A stretch of DNA of 64,000 nucleotides, from NCBI RefSeq assembly GCF_001046635.1, contig NZ_KQ130452.1, positions 253,001-317,000 on the forward strand, read 5' to 3'. This DNA comes from Novosphingobium barchaimii LL02. GTDB taxonomy: Bacteria > Pseudomonadota > Alphaproteobacteria > Sphingomonadales > Sphingomonadaceae. Position numbers and translations under genes: made by a program. Positions 18,003 through 25,402 of the stretch are shown here, piece by piece (positions within the stretch are counted from its first letter, which is position 1; the number at the start of each line of letters is the position of its first letter). Below the pieces are notes generated by a model that was given only the letters and a program-made list of their open reading frames with translations, did no database searches and had not been told where the DNA came from.

Positions 18003-18015
18003 ATCAGGGGGCTTC

Positions 18016-19059
18016 ATGACCGACGAATTGCTGACCCGGCGCGAGGGCGTCCTCGGCGTGATCGCGCTGAACCGGCCCAAGGCCATCCATGCCCTTACGC
18101 AAGGGATGTGCACCGCGATGAGCGCGGCGCTGACCGAGTGGGCGAACGATCCCGCCGTCAAGGCGGTGACAATCGAACACGCCGAAGGGCGCGGCTTCTG
18201 CTCTGGCGGCGACATCAACCTGCTACGCCAGTCGGCGCTCACCGATGGGGGAGAGGCGGGCCGCCGCTTCTTCTTCGACGAGTATCAGCTCAACCATCAG
18301 CTTTTTACCTACGCCAAGCCGGTGGTCGCGTTCATGGACGGCCTCACGATGGGCGGCGGCGTCGGCATCTCGCAGCCCGCGCAGTTCCGCGTTGCGACCG
18401 AGAACACCCGCTTCGCCATGCCCGAAACCGGCATTGGCCTGTTCCCGGACGTAGGCGGCGGCTGGTATCTCTCGCGCCTCGAAGGGCGGGTTGGTCAGTT
18501 CATGGCGCTGACCGGTGCCCGGCTGGACGGAGCTGAATGCCTCTGGGCCGGGCTGGCCACCCATTACCTGCCTGCCGAGGCACTGCCCGAAGCCAAGGCG
18601 CGCATTGCCGCCGGTGAAGACATCGCCGCCGTCCTCGCGTCGCTGGCGGTCACCCCACCCGAACCGAGGATCGCCGCCCATGCCGGCGCGATCCGCAAGC
18701 ATTTCGCCTTCGATACGCTGGAGCAGGTCCTGGCCTCGCTGGAAAGTGATGACAGCGAATGGGCGGCCAAGGAGCTCACCACCCTGCGCAGCAAGAGCCC
18801 GCAGGCCTGCAAGGTTTCGCTGCGCCAGCTCGAAACGTCGCTAGGGCTTGAGACCTTCGCGCAGAACATGACGATGGAATACCGCCTGGGCGGCCGCGTC
18901 CTCGTGTTGCCTGACTTTGCCGAAGGCGTGCGAGCGGTGATCGTCGACAAGGACCAGAACCCCCAATGGAACCCGGCCACCCCTGAGGGCGTGACCGAAG
19001 AGATGCTGGACGCGATCTTCGCGCCCCTTGCCCCTGAAGAGGAATGGAAGCCGCTATGA
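18016..19059 (+). CDS. 3-hydroxyisobutyryl-CoA hydrolase-like enoyl-CoA hydratase/isomerase family protein
   Basis: A 347-residue crotonase-fold protein, longer than ordinary hydratases and of HIBYL-CoA hydrolase length. The oxyanion motif [16 protein letters not shown] and the family block [20 protein letters not shown] are diagnostic. It should release free 3-hydroxyisobutyrate from its CoA ester, the step just before MmsB. The ATG has CAGGGGG upstream, and its stop overlaps the next start by four bases (ATGA), indicating translational coupling within the valine operon. Confidence 0.9.
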   Translation: MTDELLTRREGVLGVIALNRPKAIHALTQGMCTAMSAALTEWANDPAVKAVTIEHAEGRGFCSGGDINLLRQSALTDGGEAGRRFFFDEYQLNHQLFTYAKPVVAFMDGLTMGGGVGISQPAQFRVATENTRFAMPETGIGLFPDVGGGWYLSRLEGRVGQFMALTGARLDGAECLWAGLATHYLPAEALPEAKARIAAGEDIAAVLASLAVTPPEPRIAAHAGAIRKHFAFDTLEQVLASLESDDSEWAAKELTTLRSKSPQACKVSLRQLETSLGLETFAQNMTMEYRLGGRVLVLPDFAEGVRAVIVDKDQNPQWNPATPEGVTEEMLDAIFAPLAPEEEWKPL

Positions 19060-19841
19060 GCACTTACGAAACGATCCTCGTCGAGCAGCAGGGCGGTGTC
19101 ACCGTCATCACCCTCAACCGTCCGCAGGCGCTCAATGCGCTGAACTCGCAGGTTCTGACTGACCTGATCGCAGCCTTCGCCGCCTTCGAGGCCGACAAGT
19201 CCCAGGGCTGCGCGGTCCTCACCGGATCGGGAGAGAAGGCCTTTGCAGCCGGCGCCGACATCAAGGAAATGGCCGACAAGCCGAGCGCACAGTTCTATTC
19301 GGAGGACTTCTTCGCCGGATGGACCAGCCAGATCGTCAAGACCACTCGCAAGCCTTGGATCGCTGCCGTCAACGGTTTCGCACTGGGCGGCGGCTGCGAA
19401 CTGGCGATGATGGCGGACTTCATCATCGCGTCGGATAACGCCAAGTTCGGCCAGCCCGAAATCAAGTTGGGGGTCGCTCCCGGCATGGGCGGTTCGCAGC
19501 GCCTGACCCGCGCCGTGGGCAAGTCCAAGGCGATGGACATGTGTCTTACCGGGCGCATGATGGACGCCGCCGAAGCAGAGCGTTCCGGCCTCGTCAGCCA
19601 GGTCGTGCCGCTTGCATCGCTGCTGGAAACCGCGCTGAAGTCTGCCGCTGCCATCGCCGCGATGCCGCCGCTGGCAGCGACGATGAACAAGGAAATGGTC
19701 AACCTCGCGTTCGAGACCACGCTGGACACCGGGCTCGTGCTGGAGCGCCGCATGTTCCAGGTGCTGACATCCACCGAAGACAAGGTCGAAGGCATGACCG
19801 CCTTTGTTGAAAAGCGCCCCGGCGTCTGGAAGGGAAAGTAA
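19056..19841 (+). CDS. enoyl-CoA hydratase
   Basis: A 261-residue crotonase. [11 protein letters not shown] and [16 protein letters not shown] form the oxyanion hole, and [20 protein letters not shown] carries the conserved acid. All features of a functional short-chain enoyl-CoA hydratase are present. In this operon it likely hydrates methacrylyl-CoA to 3-hydroxyisobutyryl-CoA. The start overlapping the preceding stop was preferred over an ATG four codons upstream. It is four bases from mmsB. Confidence 0.9.
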   Translation: MSTYETILVEQQGGVTVITLNRPQALNALNSQVLTDLIAAFAAFEADKSQGCAVLTGSGEKAFAAGADIKEMADKPSAQFYSEDFFAGWTSQIVKTTRKPWIAAVNGFALGGGCELAMMADFIIASDNAKFGQPEIKLGVAPGMGGSQRLTRAVGKSKAMDMCLTGRMMDAAEAERSGLVSQVVPLASLLETALKSAAAIAAMPPLAATMNKEMVNLAFETTLDTGLVLERRMFQVLTSTEDKVEGMTAFVEKRPGVWKGK

Positions 19842-19845
19842 TCTC

Positions 19846-20715
19846 ATGAAGATCGCATTCATCGGCCTTGGCAACATGGGCGGCGGCATGGCCGCGAACC
19901 TCGTCAAGGCGGGCCATGAGGTTCAGGCCTTCGACCTTTCGCCTGACGCGCTGGCCAAGGCTGCGGAGAACGGCTGCACCACCTTCACCGCCGTTCCCGA
20001 CGCCGTCGCGGGCGTGGACGCGGTTGTCACCATGCTGCCCAACGGCGGCATCGTGAAAGCGGTCTACACTGCGGACGTGATCGGCAAGGCTCCGGCCGGC
20101 GCGCTGTTCCTCGATTGCTCGACGATCGACCTCGCGACCGCGCGCGAAGTTGCCGAACTTGCCGTCGCAGCGGGCTACGAGATGGTCGACGCGCCGGTTT
20201 CTGGCGGCATCGCGGCGGCCAATGGCGGCACGCTCACTTTCATGGTCGGCGGCGACGATGCCGCGTTCGAGAAGGCCAAAGCCGTGCTCGATCCGATGGC
20301 CAAGGCGGTCATCCACGCCGGTGAGATCGGTGCGGGTCAGGTCGCCAAGATGTGCAACAACATGCTGCTGGCGGTGCATATGATCGGTACCTGCGAGGCC
20401 TTGGCCCTGGCCGAGAAGGCGGGCCTCGATCCGCAGAAGTTCTATGAGATCAGCTCGAAGTCGACCGGCTACTGCTGGTCTCTGAACGATTACACCCCGG
20501 CTCCGGGCGTGGGTGCGGCCAGCCCGGCTGACAACGACTATGCGGGCGGTTTCGCTTCGGCGCTGATGCTTAAGGATCTGCGTTTGGCGATGGCGGGTGC
20601 AGGCACGGCCGGCGCTGCTGTGCCACTGGGCGAGCATGCGACGAAGATTTACGAACAGTTCGTGGAAGCTGGCAACGGCGGCAAGGACTTCGGCGCGATC
20701 TTCACGACCCTGTAA
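19846..20715 (+). CDS. mmsB: 3-hydroxyisobutyrate dehydrogenase
   Basis: A 289-residue beta-hydroxyacid dehydrogenase. The N-terminal FIGLGNMGGGMAANL dinucleotide motif, substrate motif DAPVSGGIAAANGGTLTFMV and GAGQVAKMCNNMLLA with the catalytic lysine are present, as in MmsB. It oxidises 3-hydroxyisobutyrate to methylmalonate semialdehyde with NAD. It is the last gene of the valine operon and ends inside the final codons of a convergent gene. MmsA, the next enzyme, is not in this window. Confidence 0.93.
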   Translation: MKIAFIGLGNMGGGMAANLVKAGHEVQAFDLSPDALAKAAENGCTTFTAVPDAVAGVDAVVTMLPNGGIVKAVYTADVIGKAPAGALFLDCSTIDLATAREVAELAVAAGYEMVDAPVSGGIAAANGGTLTFMVGGDDAAFEKAKAVLDPMAKAVIHAGEIGAGQVAKMCNNMLLAVHMIGTCEALALAEKAGLDPQKFYEISSKSTGYCWSLNDYTPAPGVGAASPADNDYAGGFASALMLKDLRLAMAGAGTAGAAVPLGEHATKIYEQFVEAGNGGKDFGAIFTTL

Positions 20716-20947
20716 GGTTAAATTCCTCCTCGTCGCGCGGCGATGGGGAGGAACTTTCGGCTTCGCGTCGTTCCCGCTCGAATGCGGGTAGTTTCATGCC
20801 CTTGGTGCGGCTGGTCAGGTGATATTGCCGGCACAGCCCGCAGCGATAGGGGCGCAGCGGGAAGGGCGCCTTTGCCGCAATTTCCAGCGCGGCGTCCTCA
20901 CTCGGGTAACGCGCCTTGCGCTGGCAGATGCCGGGGCGGGTGCGCAT
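20702..20947 (-). CDS. small conserved hypothetical protein with CxxC
   Basis: An 81-residue basic protein whose centre reads RYPSEDAALEIAAKAPFPLR, then YRCGLCRQYHLTSRTKG with a CxxC pair. This pattern looks like a small conserved sphingomonad protein rather than chance coding, but I cannot name a function. It begins one base after the NUDIX gene's stop and is the last gene of a five-gene minus-strand run. Its 3' end overlaps mmsB by 14 bp and contains the mmsB terminator hairpin. The CxxC with downstream histidine could bind a metal. Confidence 0.7.
   Translation of the reverse strand: MRTRPGICQRKARYPSEDAALEIAAKAPFPLRPYRCGLCRQYHLTSRTKGMKLPAFERERREAESSSPSPRDEEEFNLTGS
20723..20757 (+). terminator. 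intrinsic-type terminator of the valine operon
   Basis: TTCCTCCTCGTCGC pairs with GCGATGGGGAGGAA (two wobble pairs) around a three-base loop and is followed by CTTT. It lies just past the mmsB stop, yet within the last codons of the convergent 81-residue gene, so the same bases serve as both terminator and coding sequence. Confidence 0.65.
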
Positions 20948-20948
20948 T

Positions 20949-21512
20949 TCAGCCGAGCAGCTTCGGTCCCAGCAGCGTCAGGATCTTCACGTCGACGGCA
21001 TAACCCTCGGCGCGCCAGTCCTTCAACGCCTGCTCGATTCCGGCGAGCGGGACGCGGTGGACGATGATGTCTTCGCCCTCCACGCCGCCGCCTTCAGCCA
21101 CTTTCGTCAGTCCCTGCGCGCGGAACAGGGTGAAGCTTTCGCTGACCATGCCGGGGGAGGAAAAGAACTCGCCCACCTTTTCCATTGTCCCGGCGTGGTA
21201 GCCGGTTTCCTCCTCCAGTTCGCGGGCGGCGGCGATGGCAGCGTCTTCGTTGGCGTTGTTATCGTCATCGCCAACGAGACCGGCGGGCAGTTCGATGCAG
21301 CGCTTGCCCAGCGGCACGCGAAACTGGTCGACAAGGATGACGTGGTCTTCCGCGTCGACGGCCAGGATCACCGCGGCGCGGATGCCGCGTGCGCGGCTCA
21401 CGTATTCCCAGCGGCCTTGGCGCCGGGCGGTGATGAAGCGGCCTTCCCACATCGTTTCGACGGGGAGGTCCGCGTCGTGGTGACTGGAAGGTGCGTGGGT
21501 TTGCGAGGTCAT
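20949..21512 (-). CDS. NUDIX hydrolase, ADP-ribose pyrophosphatase-like
   Basis: A 187-residue NUDIX protein. The Nudix box runs from GDDDNNANEDAAIAAARE to LEEETGY with its Mg-binding glutamates intact. The preceding VILVDQFRVPLGKRCIELPAG is typical of the ADP-ribose/sugar nucleotide branch. It likely hydrolyses ADP-ribose or a related nucleotide diphosphate. Its ATG overlaps the stop of the TPM gene upstream by four bases, so it belongs to the lemA-TPM operon. Confidence 0.9.
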   Translation of the reverse strand: MTSQTHAPSSHHDADLPVETMWEGRFITARRQGRWEYVSRARGIRAAVILAVDAEDHVILVDQFRVPLGKRCIELPAGLVGDDDNNANEDAAIAAARELEEETGYHAGTMEKVGEFFSSPGMVSESFTLFRAQGLTKVAEGGGVEGEDIIVHRVPLAGIEQALKDWRAEGYAVDVKILTLLGPKLLG

Positions 21513-22192
21513 ACTTCGATCAGCCTGTCGGGAAGTTCGTTGACGTCGCCCGGCAGGCGGGGGACGTGAGCGGCAAGCACGGGGGCGACCTTGCCAATGG
21601 CCGCGATCATCGCATCGGCGGTCCGGCCCTCACGCAGTTCTGCGAGAAGGGCGTGCATCGCCTCGGCCCAGACGCCCGGTTCGACCTTGCCGGCGATTGC
21701 CTCGTCGGCGACGATCTCGGCGCGGTGTTCGCGCATCGAGATGTAGATGAGGATGCCGGTGCGCCCGGTGGTGCGCTTTTCGGTACCGATGCGGAAAGCG
21801 CGCAGGGCGCGGCCATGGACGCGCATGGTGCGGATCGGCGCAGGGATCATCCAGAACTTGAGCGGCTGCCACAGCTGGAGCAGCAACATGCCTGCGAACT
21901 TGAGGCTGGCCACGCCCAGCGCCAGCGAGAGGATCATGCGCGGGGTCCATTCGTGCCCCCAGTCGGCGATGAGCCGGTCGTAGAGGCCCATGTAGAATTC
22001 AGGCGCGATGGCGAGTATGCCGAGCGCCAGGAACGCCACCAGCGCCGACCACGCAAGCGCTACGTCTGTATAGCCGTCCGAACGATCGGCGAGGATCGTC
22101 ACGATCTCACCGGAACTGAGCAGTTCGGCTTCGGCCACGGCGGCACGGATGCGTTCGTGGTCCTCGTCGGACAGGTAACGGGGACGTGCCAT
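21509..22192 (-). CDS. TPM-domain membrane protein
   Basis: A 227-residue protein with an N-terminal TPM-like start (LSSGEIVTILADRSDGY), two hydrophobic segments at about 45-65 and 84-108, then a TPM core (TGRTGILIYISMREHRAEIVAD and an EGRTADAMIAAIGKV helix). TPM proteins without known enzyme activity often accompany LemA. It follows the YgcG-like TPM gene by three bases and overlaps the NUDIX start by four, indicating one transcript. Role inferred as envelope-associated. Confidence 0.85.
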   Translation of the reverse strand: MARPRYLSDEDHERIRAAVAEAELLSSGEIVTILADRSDGYTDVALAWSALVAFLALGILAIAPEFYMGLYDRLIADWGHEWTPRMILSLALGVASLKFAGMLLLQLWQPLKFWMIPAPIRTMRVHGRALRAFRIGTEKRTTGRTGILIYISMREHRAEIVADEAIAGKVEPGVWAEAMHALLAELREGRTADAMIAAIGKVAPVLAAHVPRLPGDVNELPDRLIEV

Positions 22193-22195
22193 GTT

Positions 22196-23011
22196 CTACC
22201 AGCTCCCGCTCGAACCGCCGCCGCCGAAACTGCCGCCGCCGCCGCCAAATCCACCGCCGCCCCAGTCGCCGCCGCCACCGCCTCCCCAGCCGCTGCCGGA
22301 ACCGCCGCCGAGGCCGCCGGGGAGCCAGACGATCGGGCCGCCGAACCCGCCGCGCCGGCGCCCACCGCCGCTGGCTGCGCGCATGATCGGCAGGACGAAG
22401 AAAAAGATCACGACGAGAATGAAGATCACCGTGCCAATCGACAGATCATCGCCACCTTCTGCGCGCTGTTTGTCAGCCTGCGCGGCGATTTTCTGCGCTT
22501 CTTCCGGGGGCAGGGTGAGCTGCTTGATGATCGCGTCGGTGCCCGCCGCGATGCCGCCGGGCATGTCGCCCGCCTTGAAGCGAGGCAGGATCTGGTTGTT
22601 GATGATCAAGAAGCTCATACCGTCGGTCAACACCGGCTCAAGGCCGTAACCGACTTCGATGCGCACTTTGCGCTCATTGGGAGCGACGATCAGGATCGTG
22701 CCGTTGTTGTCGCCCTTCTGGCCGATTTTCCAGTATCGGCCGAGCTGGTAGCCGTAGTCGGAAATCTCGTAGCCGCCCAGGCTGGGCAGCGTCACCACCA
22801 CCAACTGGCGGCGGGATTGTGTTTCCAGGGCCGCCAGCTTTTGCGTCAGCTGCGCTTCCTCGGTCGCAGGGATCACGTTGGCCGCATCGACGACGCGCCC
22901 GGTCAGTTTGGGAAACTGGGGGCCGGCAGCCTGCGCAAACGCCTGCGGCCCTGCAAGCAGGGCACACAGGGACAGCAATGCGGCCGTCAGGACGGCCCGG
23001 AAGCGGGTCAC
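22196..23011 (-). CDS. secreted/membrane TPM-domain protein (YgcG-like) with Gly-rich tail
   Basis: A 271-residue protein. A signal peptide (RFRAVLTAALLSLCALLAG, cleavage near AQA) leads to a TPM domain (GRVVDAANVIPATEEAQL, LVVVTLPSLGGYEISDYGY, RIEVGYGLEPVLTDG). A membrane helix near residue 200 is followed by a glycine-rich, Trp/Ser-studded tail ending SSGSW. The start is a GTG four bases after the lemA stop; it was chosen because the signal peptide begins exactly there and no ATG fits. Gly-rich tails after a membrane helix are usual for this family. Confidence 0.88.
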   Translation of the reverse strand: MTRFRAVLTAALLSLCALLAGPQAFAQAAGPQFPKLTGRVVDAANVIPATEEAQLTQKLAALETQSRRQLVVVTLPSLGGYEISDYGYQLGRYWKIGQKGDNNGTILIVAPNERKVRIEVGYGLEPVLTDGMSFLIINNQILPRFKAGDMPGGIAAGTDAIIKQLTLPPEEAQKIAAQADKQRAEGGDDLSIGTVIFILVVIFFFVLPIMRAASGGGRRRGGFGGPIVWLPGGLGGGSGSGWGGGGGGDWGGGGFGGGGGSFGGGGSSGSW

Positions 23012-23015
23012 CGGA

Positions 23016-23621
23016 TCAGAGCTTGCCCTGGAGGTCCGGGGCCTTTTCGGCGCCGGGCGTGACGGATTTGTACGGCACCAGCGGGTCCGCACCGCGCAGG
23101 CGGGCGCCGATCATCGAGGGGAATGTGCGCACTTCGGTGTTATAATCCTGCACCGCCGCGTTGTAGTCGCGGATAGTGATGCGGATGCGGTTTTCCTGGC
23201 CCTCAAGCTGGCTCTGGAGCATCTGGTAGTTGGCGTTGGACTTCACCTCGGGGTACGCTTCCACGCTGGCGAGAAGGCGGCCGATGCCGGCACCCAGCTG
23301 GGCCTGAGCCTGCTGGAATTGCTCCATCTTTGCGGGGTCGCCCAGATCGTCGCCGCTTACCTGGATCGACGTGGCCTTGGCGCGCGCTTCGGTGACGCCT
23401 ACGAGGATGCCCTTCTCCTGCTCAGCGGCGCCCTTGGCTACGGCGGCGAGGTTAGGGACCAGGTTGGCGCGTTCCTGGAAGGCGGCTTCGACGTCGGCCC
23501 ACTTGGCCTTGGCGGCTTCCTGCTTGGTCGGAACCGAGTTGAAACCGCAGGCGGCGAGCGAGAGGGCCGCCGCTAGTGCCAGTACGGTGCGTCCACGGCG
23601 GGCTGCGTTGGAAAGCGACAT
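23016..23621 (-). CDS. lemA: LemA family lipoprotein
   Basis: A 201-residue protein with a lipoprotein signal (LAAALSLAACGFNS) and the LemA four-helix core (WADVEAAFQERANLVPNL, SVEAYPEVKSNANYQMLQSQ, ENRIRITIRDYNAAVQDYN). GGAGGAAT precedes the ATG at good spacing. It is first in a five-gene run with two TPM genes, the usual LemA companion. The function of LemA is not settled; envelope stress roles are suggested for relatives. Confidence 0.92.
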   Translation of the reverse strand: MSLSNAARRGRTVLALAAALSLAACGFNSVPTKQEAAKAKWADVEAAFQERANLVPNLAAVAKGAAEQEKGILVGVTEARAKATSIQVSGDDLGDPAKMEQFQQAQAQLGAGIGRLLASVEAYPEVKSNANYQMLQSQLEGQENRIRITIRDYNAAVQDYNTEVRTFPSMIGARLRGADPLVPYKSVTPGAEKAPDLQGKL

Positions 23622-23818
23622 CGGGGTGATTCCTCCACTGGGCCGTCGGCGCTGCAAACGGCTTCCACAAGCGATAGATAGCGATACGCCATGACGGATC
23701 AAGCGCAGCATGGTGCCGTGGTGAAAACCGACAGGGTTAACAAACGTTTGAGGCACGGCAAGGAGTGTGTCAAAATGAGCATCCCCCCTCCCAATCGCCG
23801 AAACAGGGACTCAAGCGA

Positions 23819-24286
23819 ATGGCAATATTCGACGAATTCAAGAAGTTCATCTCACGCGGCAGCGTGCTTGACCTCGCGGTCGGTGTGATGATCGGTGCGG
23901 CTTTCGGCAAGATCGTCAGCTCTCTCACCGAAAACGTCATCATGCCGGTGATCGGCTGGGCGTTCGGTGACATCGACTTCTCGAACTATTTCGTCCAGCT
24001 GGGCGAAGTGCCGGCCGGATACACCGGCAACCCGGGCGACTATGCCGCGCTCAAGGCCGCCGGCGTGGCTATGATCGGCTACGGCGAGTTCGTTACCCAG
24101 ATCGTGAACTTCCTCATCATCGCCGCCGTGTTGTTCATGCTGGTGCGCTCGATCAACAAGATGGTAGAATCGATGAAGAAAGAACAGGCCGAGGCGGATG
24201 CCACGGCAGCAGCCGAAACGCCGACCGATCCGCAGCTCGATGCGCTGAAGGAAATCCTCGCGGAACTGCGCAAGGACAAGGTGTAA
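23819..24286 (+). CDS. mscL: large-conductance mechanosensitive channel
   Basis: A 155-residue protein. It starts MAIFDEFKKFISRGSVLDLA followed by AVGVMIGAAFGKIVSSL, the N-terminal helix and TM1 of MscL, then a periplasmic loop, TM2 (VNFLIIAAVLFMLVRSIN) and a cytoplasmic helix ending LAELRKDKV. It opens under membrane tension to release solutes on osmotic downshock. The loop is on the long side, with a YTGNPGDYAALKAAG insertion. Single gene, divergent from lemA, followed by its own terminator and then ssrA. Confidence 0.95.
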   Translation: MAIFDEFKKFISRGSVLDLAVGVMIGAAFGKIVSSLTENVIMPVIGWAFGDIDFSNYFVQLGEVPAGYTGNPGDYAALKAAGVAMIGYGEFVTQIVNFLIIAAVLFMLVRSINKMVESMKKEQAEADATAAAETPTDPQLDALKEILAELRKDKV

Positions 24287-24295
24287 GCGCAAGCG

Positions 24296-24331
24296 GAGCG
24301 CGGCGCTGACCAAGTTGGCGCTGCGCTCTTT
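24296..24331 (+). terminator. mscL terminator
   Basis: GAGCGCGGCGC pairs with GCGCTGCGCTC (one mismatch) around an 11-base loop, followed by TTTC. It begins ten bases after the mscL stop codon and precedes ssrA, so it insulates the two. Confidence 0.7.
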
Positions 24332-24394
24332 CACGCGGTCACTTCACATTCAGGATCAAGGCCCTATATGGGCAGTTGCCGGCTTAGGCCGGAT

Positions 24395-24737
24395 ATGATG
24401 ATAAATTGTTACGTACAATAGATGCAGCGGACCCGGGGGCGGTACCCGGCGGCTCCACCATCACCCGTTCCTTTCAGGAACACCCCGTTGTCGCGGGGGT
24501 GATGACGGGGCCGAACTAGGATCGACGTGTGTTGAAAAGCGTAGTTTTCATCCGGGCTGAGTAACCCGTTCAAGGCTCAAAACTCATAAGTGCCAACGAC
24601 AACGACGCACTTGCTCTCGCAGCGTAATTCTAGGGGCTAACGCCCTGAAGTTACAAAGTTAGAACACGGCTGGGCCCGCCGGGTAACAGAAGGGATTCCA
24701 GGGGCCCGGGGTGAGCCTGTCAACAGAATCACCCCAC
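24395..24737 (+). ncRNA. ssrA: circularly permuted two-piece tmRNA
   Basis: The order of parts is permuted as in alphaproteobacteria. First comes the acceptor piece, with a T-arm-like CCGGGGGCGGTACCCGG and an acceptor strand ending CGGCTCC-A-CCA at 24460. An intervening segment of 46 bases that folds on itself (ATCACCC with GGGTGAT) follows. Then comes the coding piece, starting GGGGCCG at 24507, which pairs with CGGCTCC, then AACTAGGATCGACG. The tag frame and downstream pseudoknot-like GC segments follow, to a hairpin GGGGTGA/TCACCCC. It rescues stalled ribosomes with SmpB. Outer ends are approximate; the internal landmarks are exact. Confidence 0.92.
24592..24627 (+). other. tmRNA proteolysis-tag reading frame
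   Basis: Reading from GCC gives A-N-D-N-D-A-L-A-L-A-A then TAA. The AND start and hydrophobic LALAA end are those of an alphaproteobacterial ssrA degradation tag recognised by ClpXP and SspB-like adaptors. It lies within the coding piece of the permuted tmRNA. Confidence 0.93.
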
Positions 24738-24814
24738 CTTCCATCATCGACGTGCGCTATGTAGCTGGCTGGTTGGCGCCCGGCGGCTTCTGAGCAGCGC
24801 GAGCTGCCGGGAGT

Positions 24815-25093
24815 TCAGGCGGCCTCGCGCTCCATTATGGGCGAGGCGGAGGCTGAGGAGGCCTGCCGCTCCAGCAAGGCGGCCTTTTCGAACTTGATGC
24901 AGTCGAGAATCTTGGCGCCCGCCATGAACACCGCGCCGGTGCAGGCCAGGAACAGCAGCTTGCCGCCAAATCCCGGGAACCGCGTAAGATACACGCTACC
25001 GCGCTCGACCGCGCCCAAGGCCAGGGCGTAGATTATCATGTACGCTTCCCAGTTGGTCTTGATGATAAACAGGCGACCGATCTTTCGGAGCAT
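24815..25093 (-). CDS. conserved small membrane protein, unknown function
   Basis: A 92-residue protein with two hydrophobic segments: RLFIIKTNWEAYMIIYALAL (about 7-26) and GGKLLFLACTGAVFMAGA (about 44-61), then a polar Ala/Ser-rich tail. The regular composition and the FEKAALLERQ helix suggest a real protein; I recall similar small sphingomonad proteins but cannot name a function. AAGGG lies six bases before the chosen ATG; another ATG two codons upstream is possible. It is transcribed towards the tmRNA gene and divergent from glcB. Confidence 0.7.
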   Translation of the reverse strand: MLRKIGRLFIIKTNWEAYMIIYALALGAVERGSVYLTRFPGFGGKLLFLACTGAVFMAGAKILDCIKFEKAALLERQASSASASPIMEREAA

Positions 25094-25402
25094 TTCCATC
25101 CCTTTGTTCTGGCCACTGCTCAGCAACGTTCGTGCCAACCCTGCGTTCCCGCCGGATACGATGCTTAACGAATGCTGGAATGTAAGGGTTACCGACGGCT
25201 GTTGTAAATCCGGTGAAATCCCGGTGTCCCGGCACATGACACCATTATAACCAATGGAACCGGGACTTTGGGCGCTGTTGCGAATCGCGCGAGGTTGGGC
25301 CATAGCCGTTTCCGATCCTTCCCCAGGGCAATTTGGTAATTAGCTTGACCGCCGCAGGCCGTATCCACGGCCGTGCGCGTTCGCAAACCAGTGCGAGGAA
25401 GT
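25094..25402. other. 309-bp divergent intergenic region upstream of glcB
   Basis: This holds the promoters for the small membrane protein and for malate synthase. A short inverted repeat, GGTGTC at 25222-25227 and GACACC at 25237-25242, lies in a stretch that resembles part of a cobalamin riboswitch core but lacks its other conserved boxes. No gene is supportable here. Confidence 0.4.

Noticed and set aside
21491-23062. 523-codon open frame antisense to the lemA/TPM operon
   Set aside because: Composed of reversed Gly-rich and TPM coding sequence; no recognisable domain.
25205-25242. Cobalamin-riboswitch-like stretch (AATCCGGTGAAATC, then CCCGGTGTCCCGGCAC) upstream of glcB
   Set aside because: Resembles the middle of the motif only; the flanking conserved boxes, notably the upstream GGGAA-type and downstream B12-box regions, could not be found, and glcB is not a known target.
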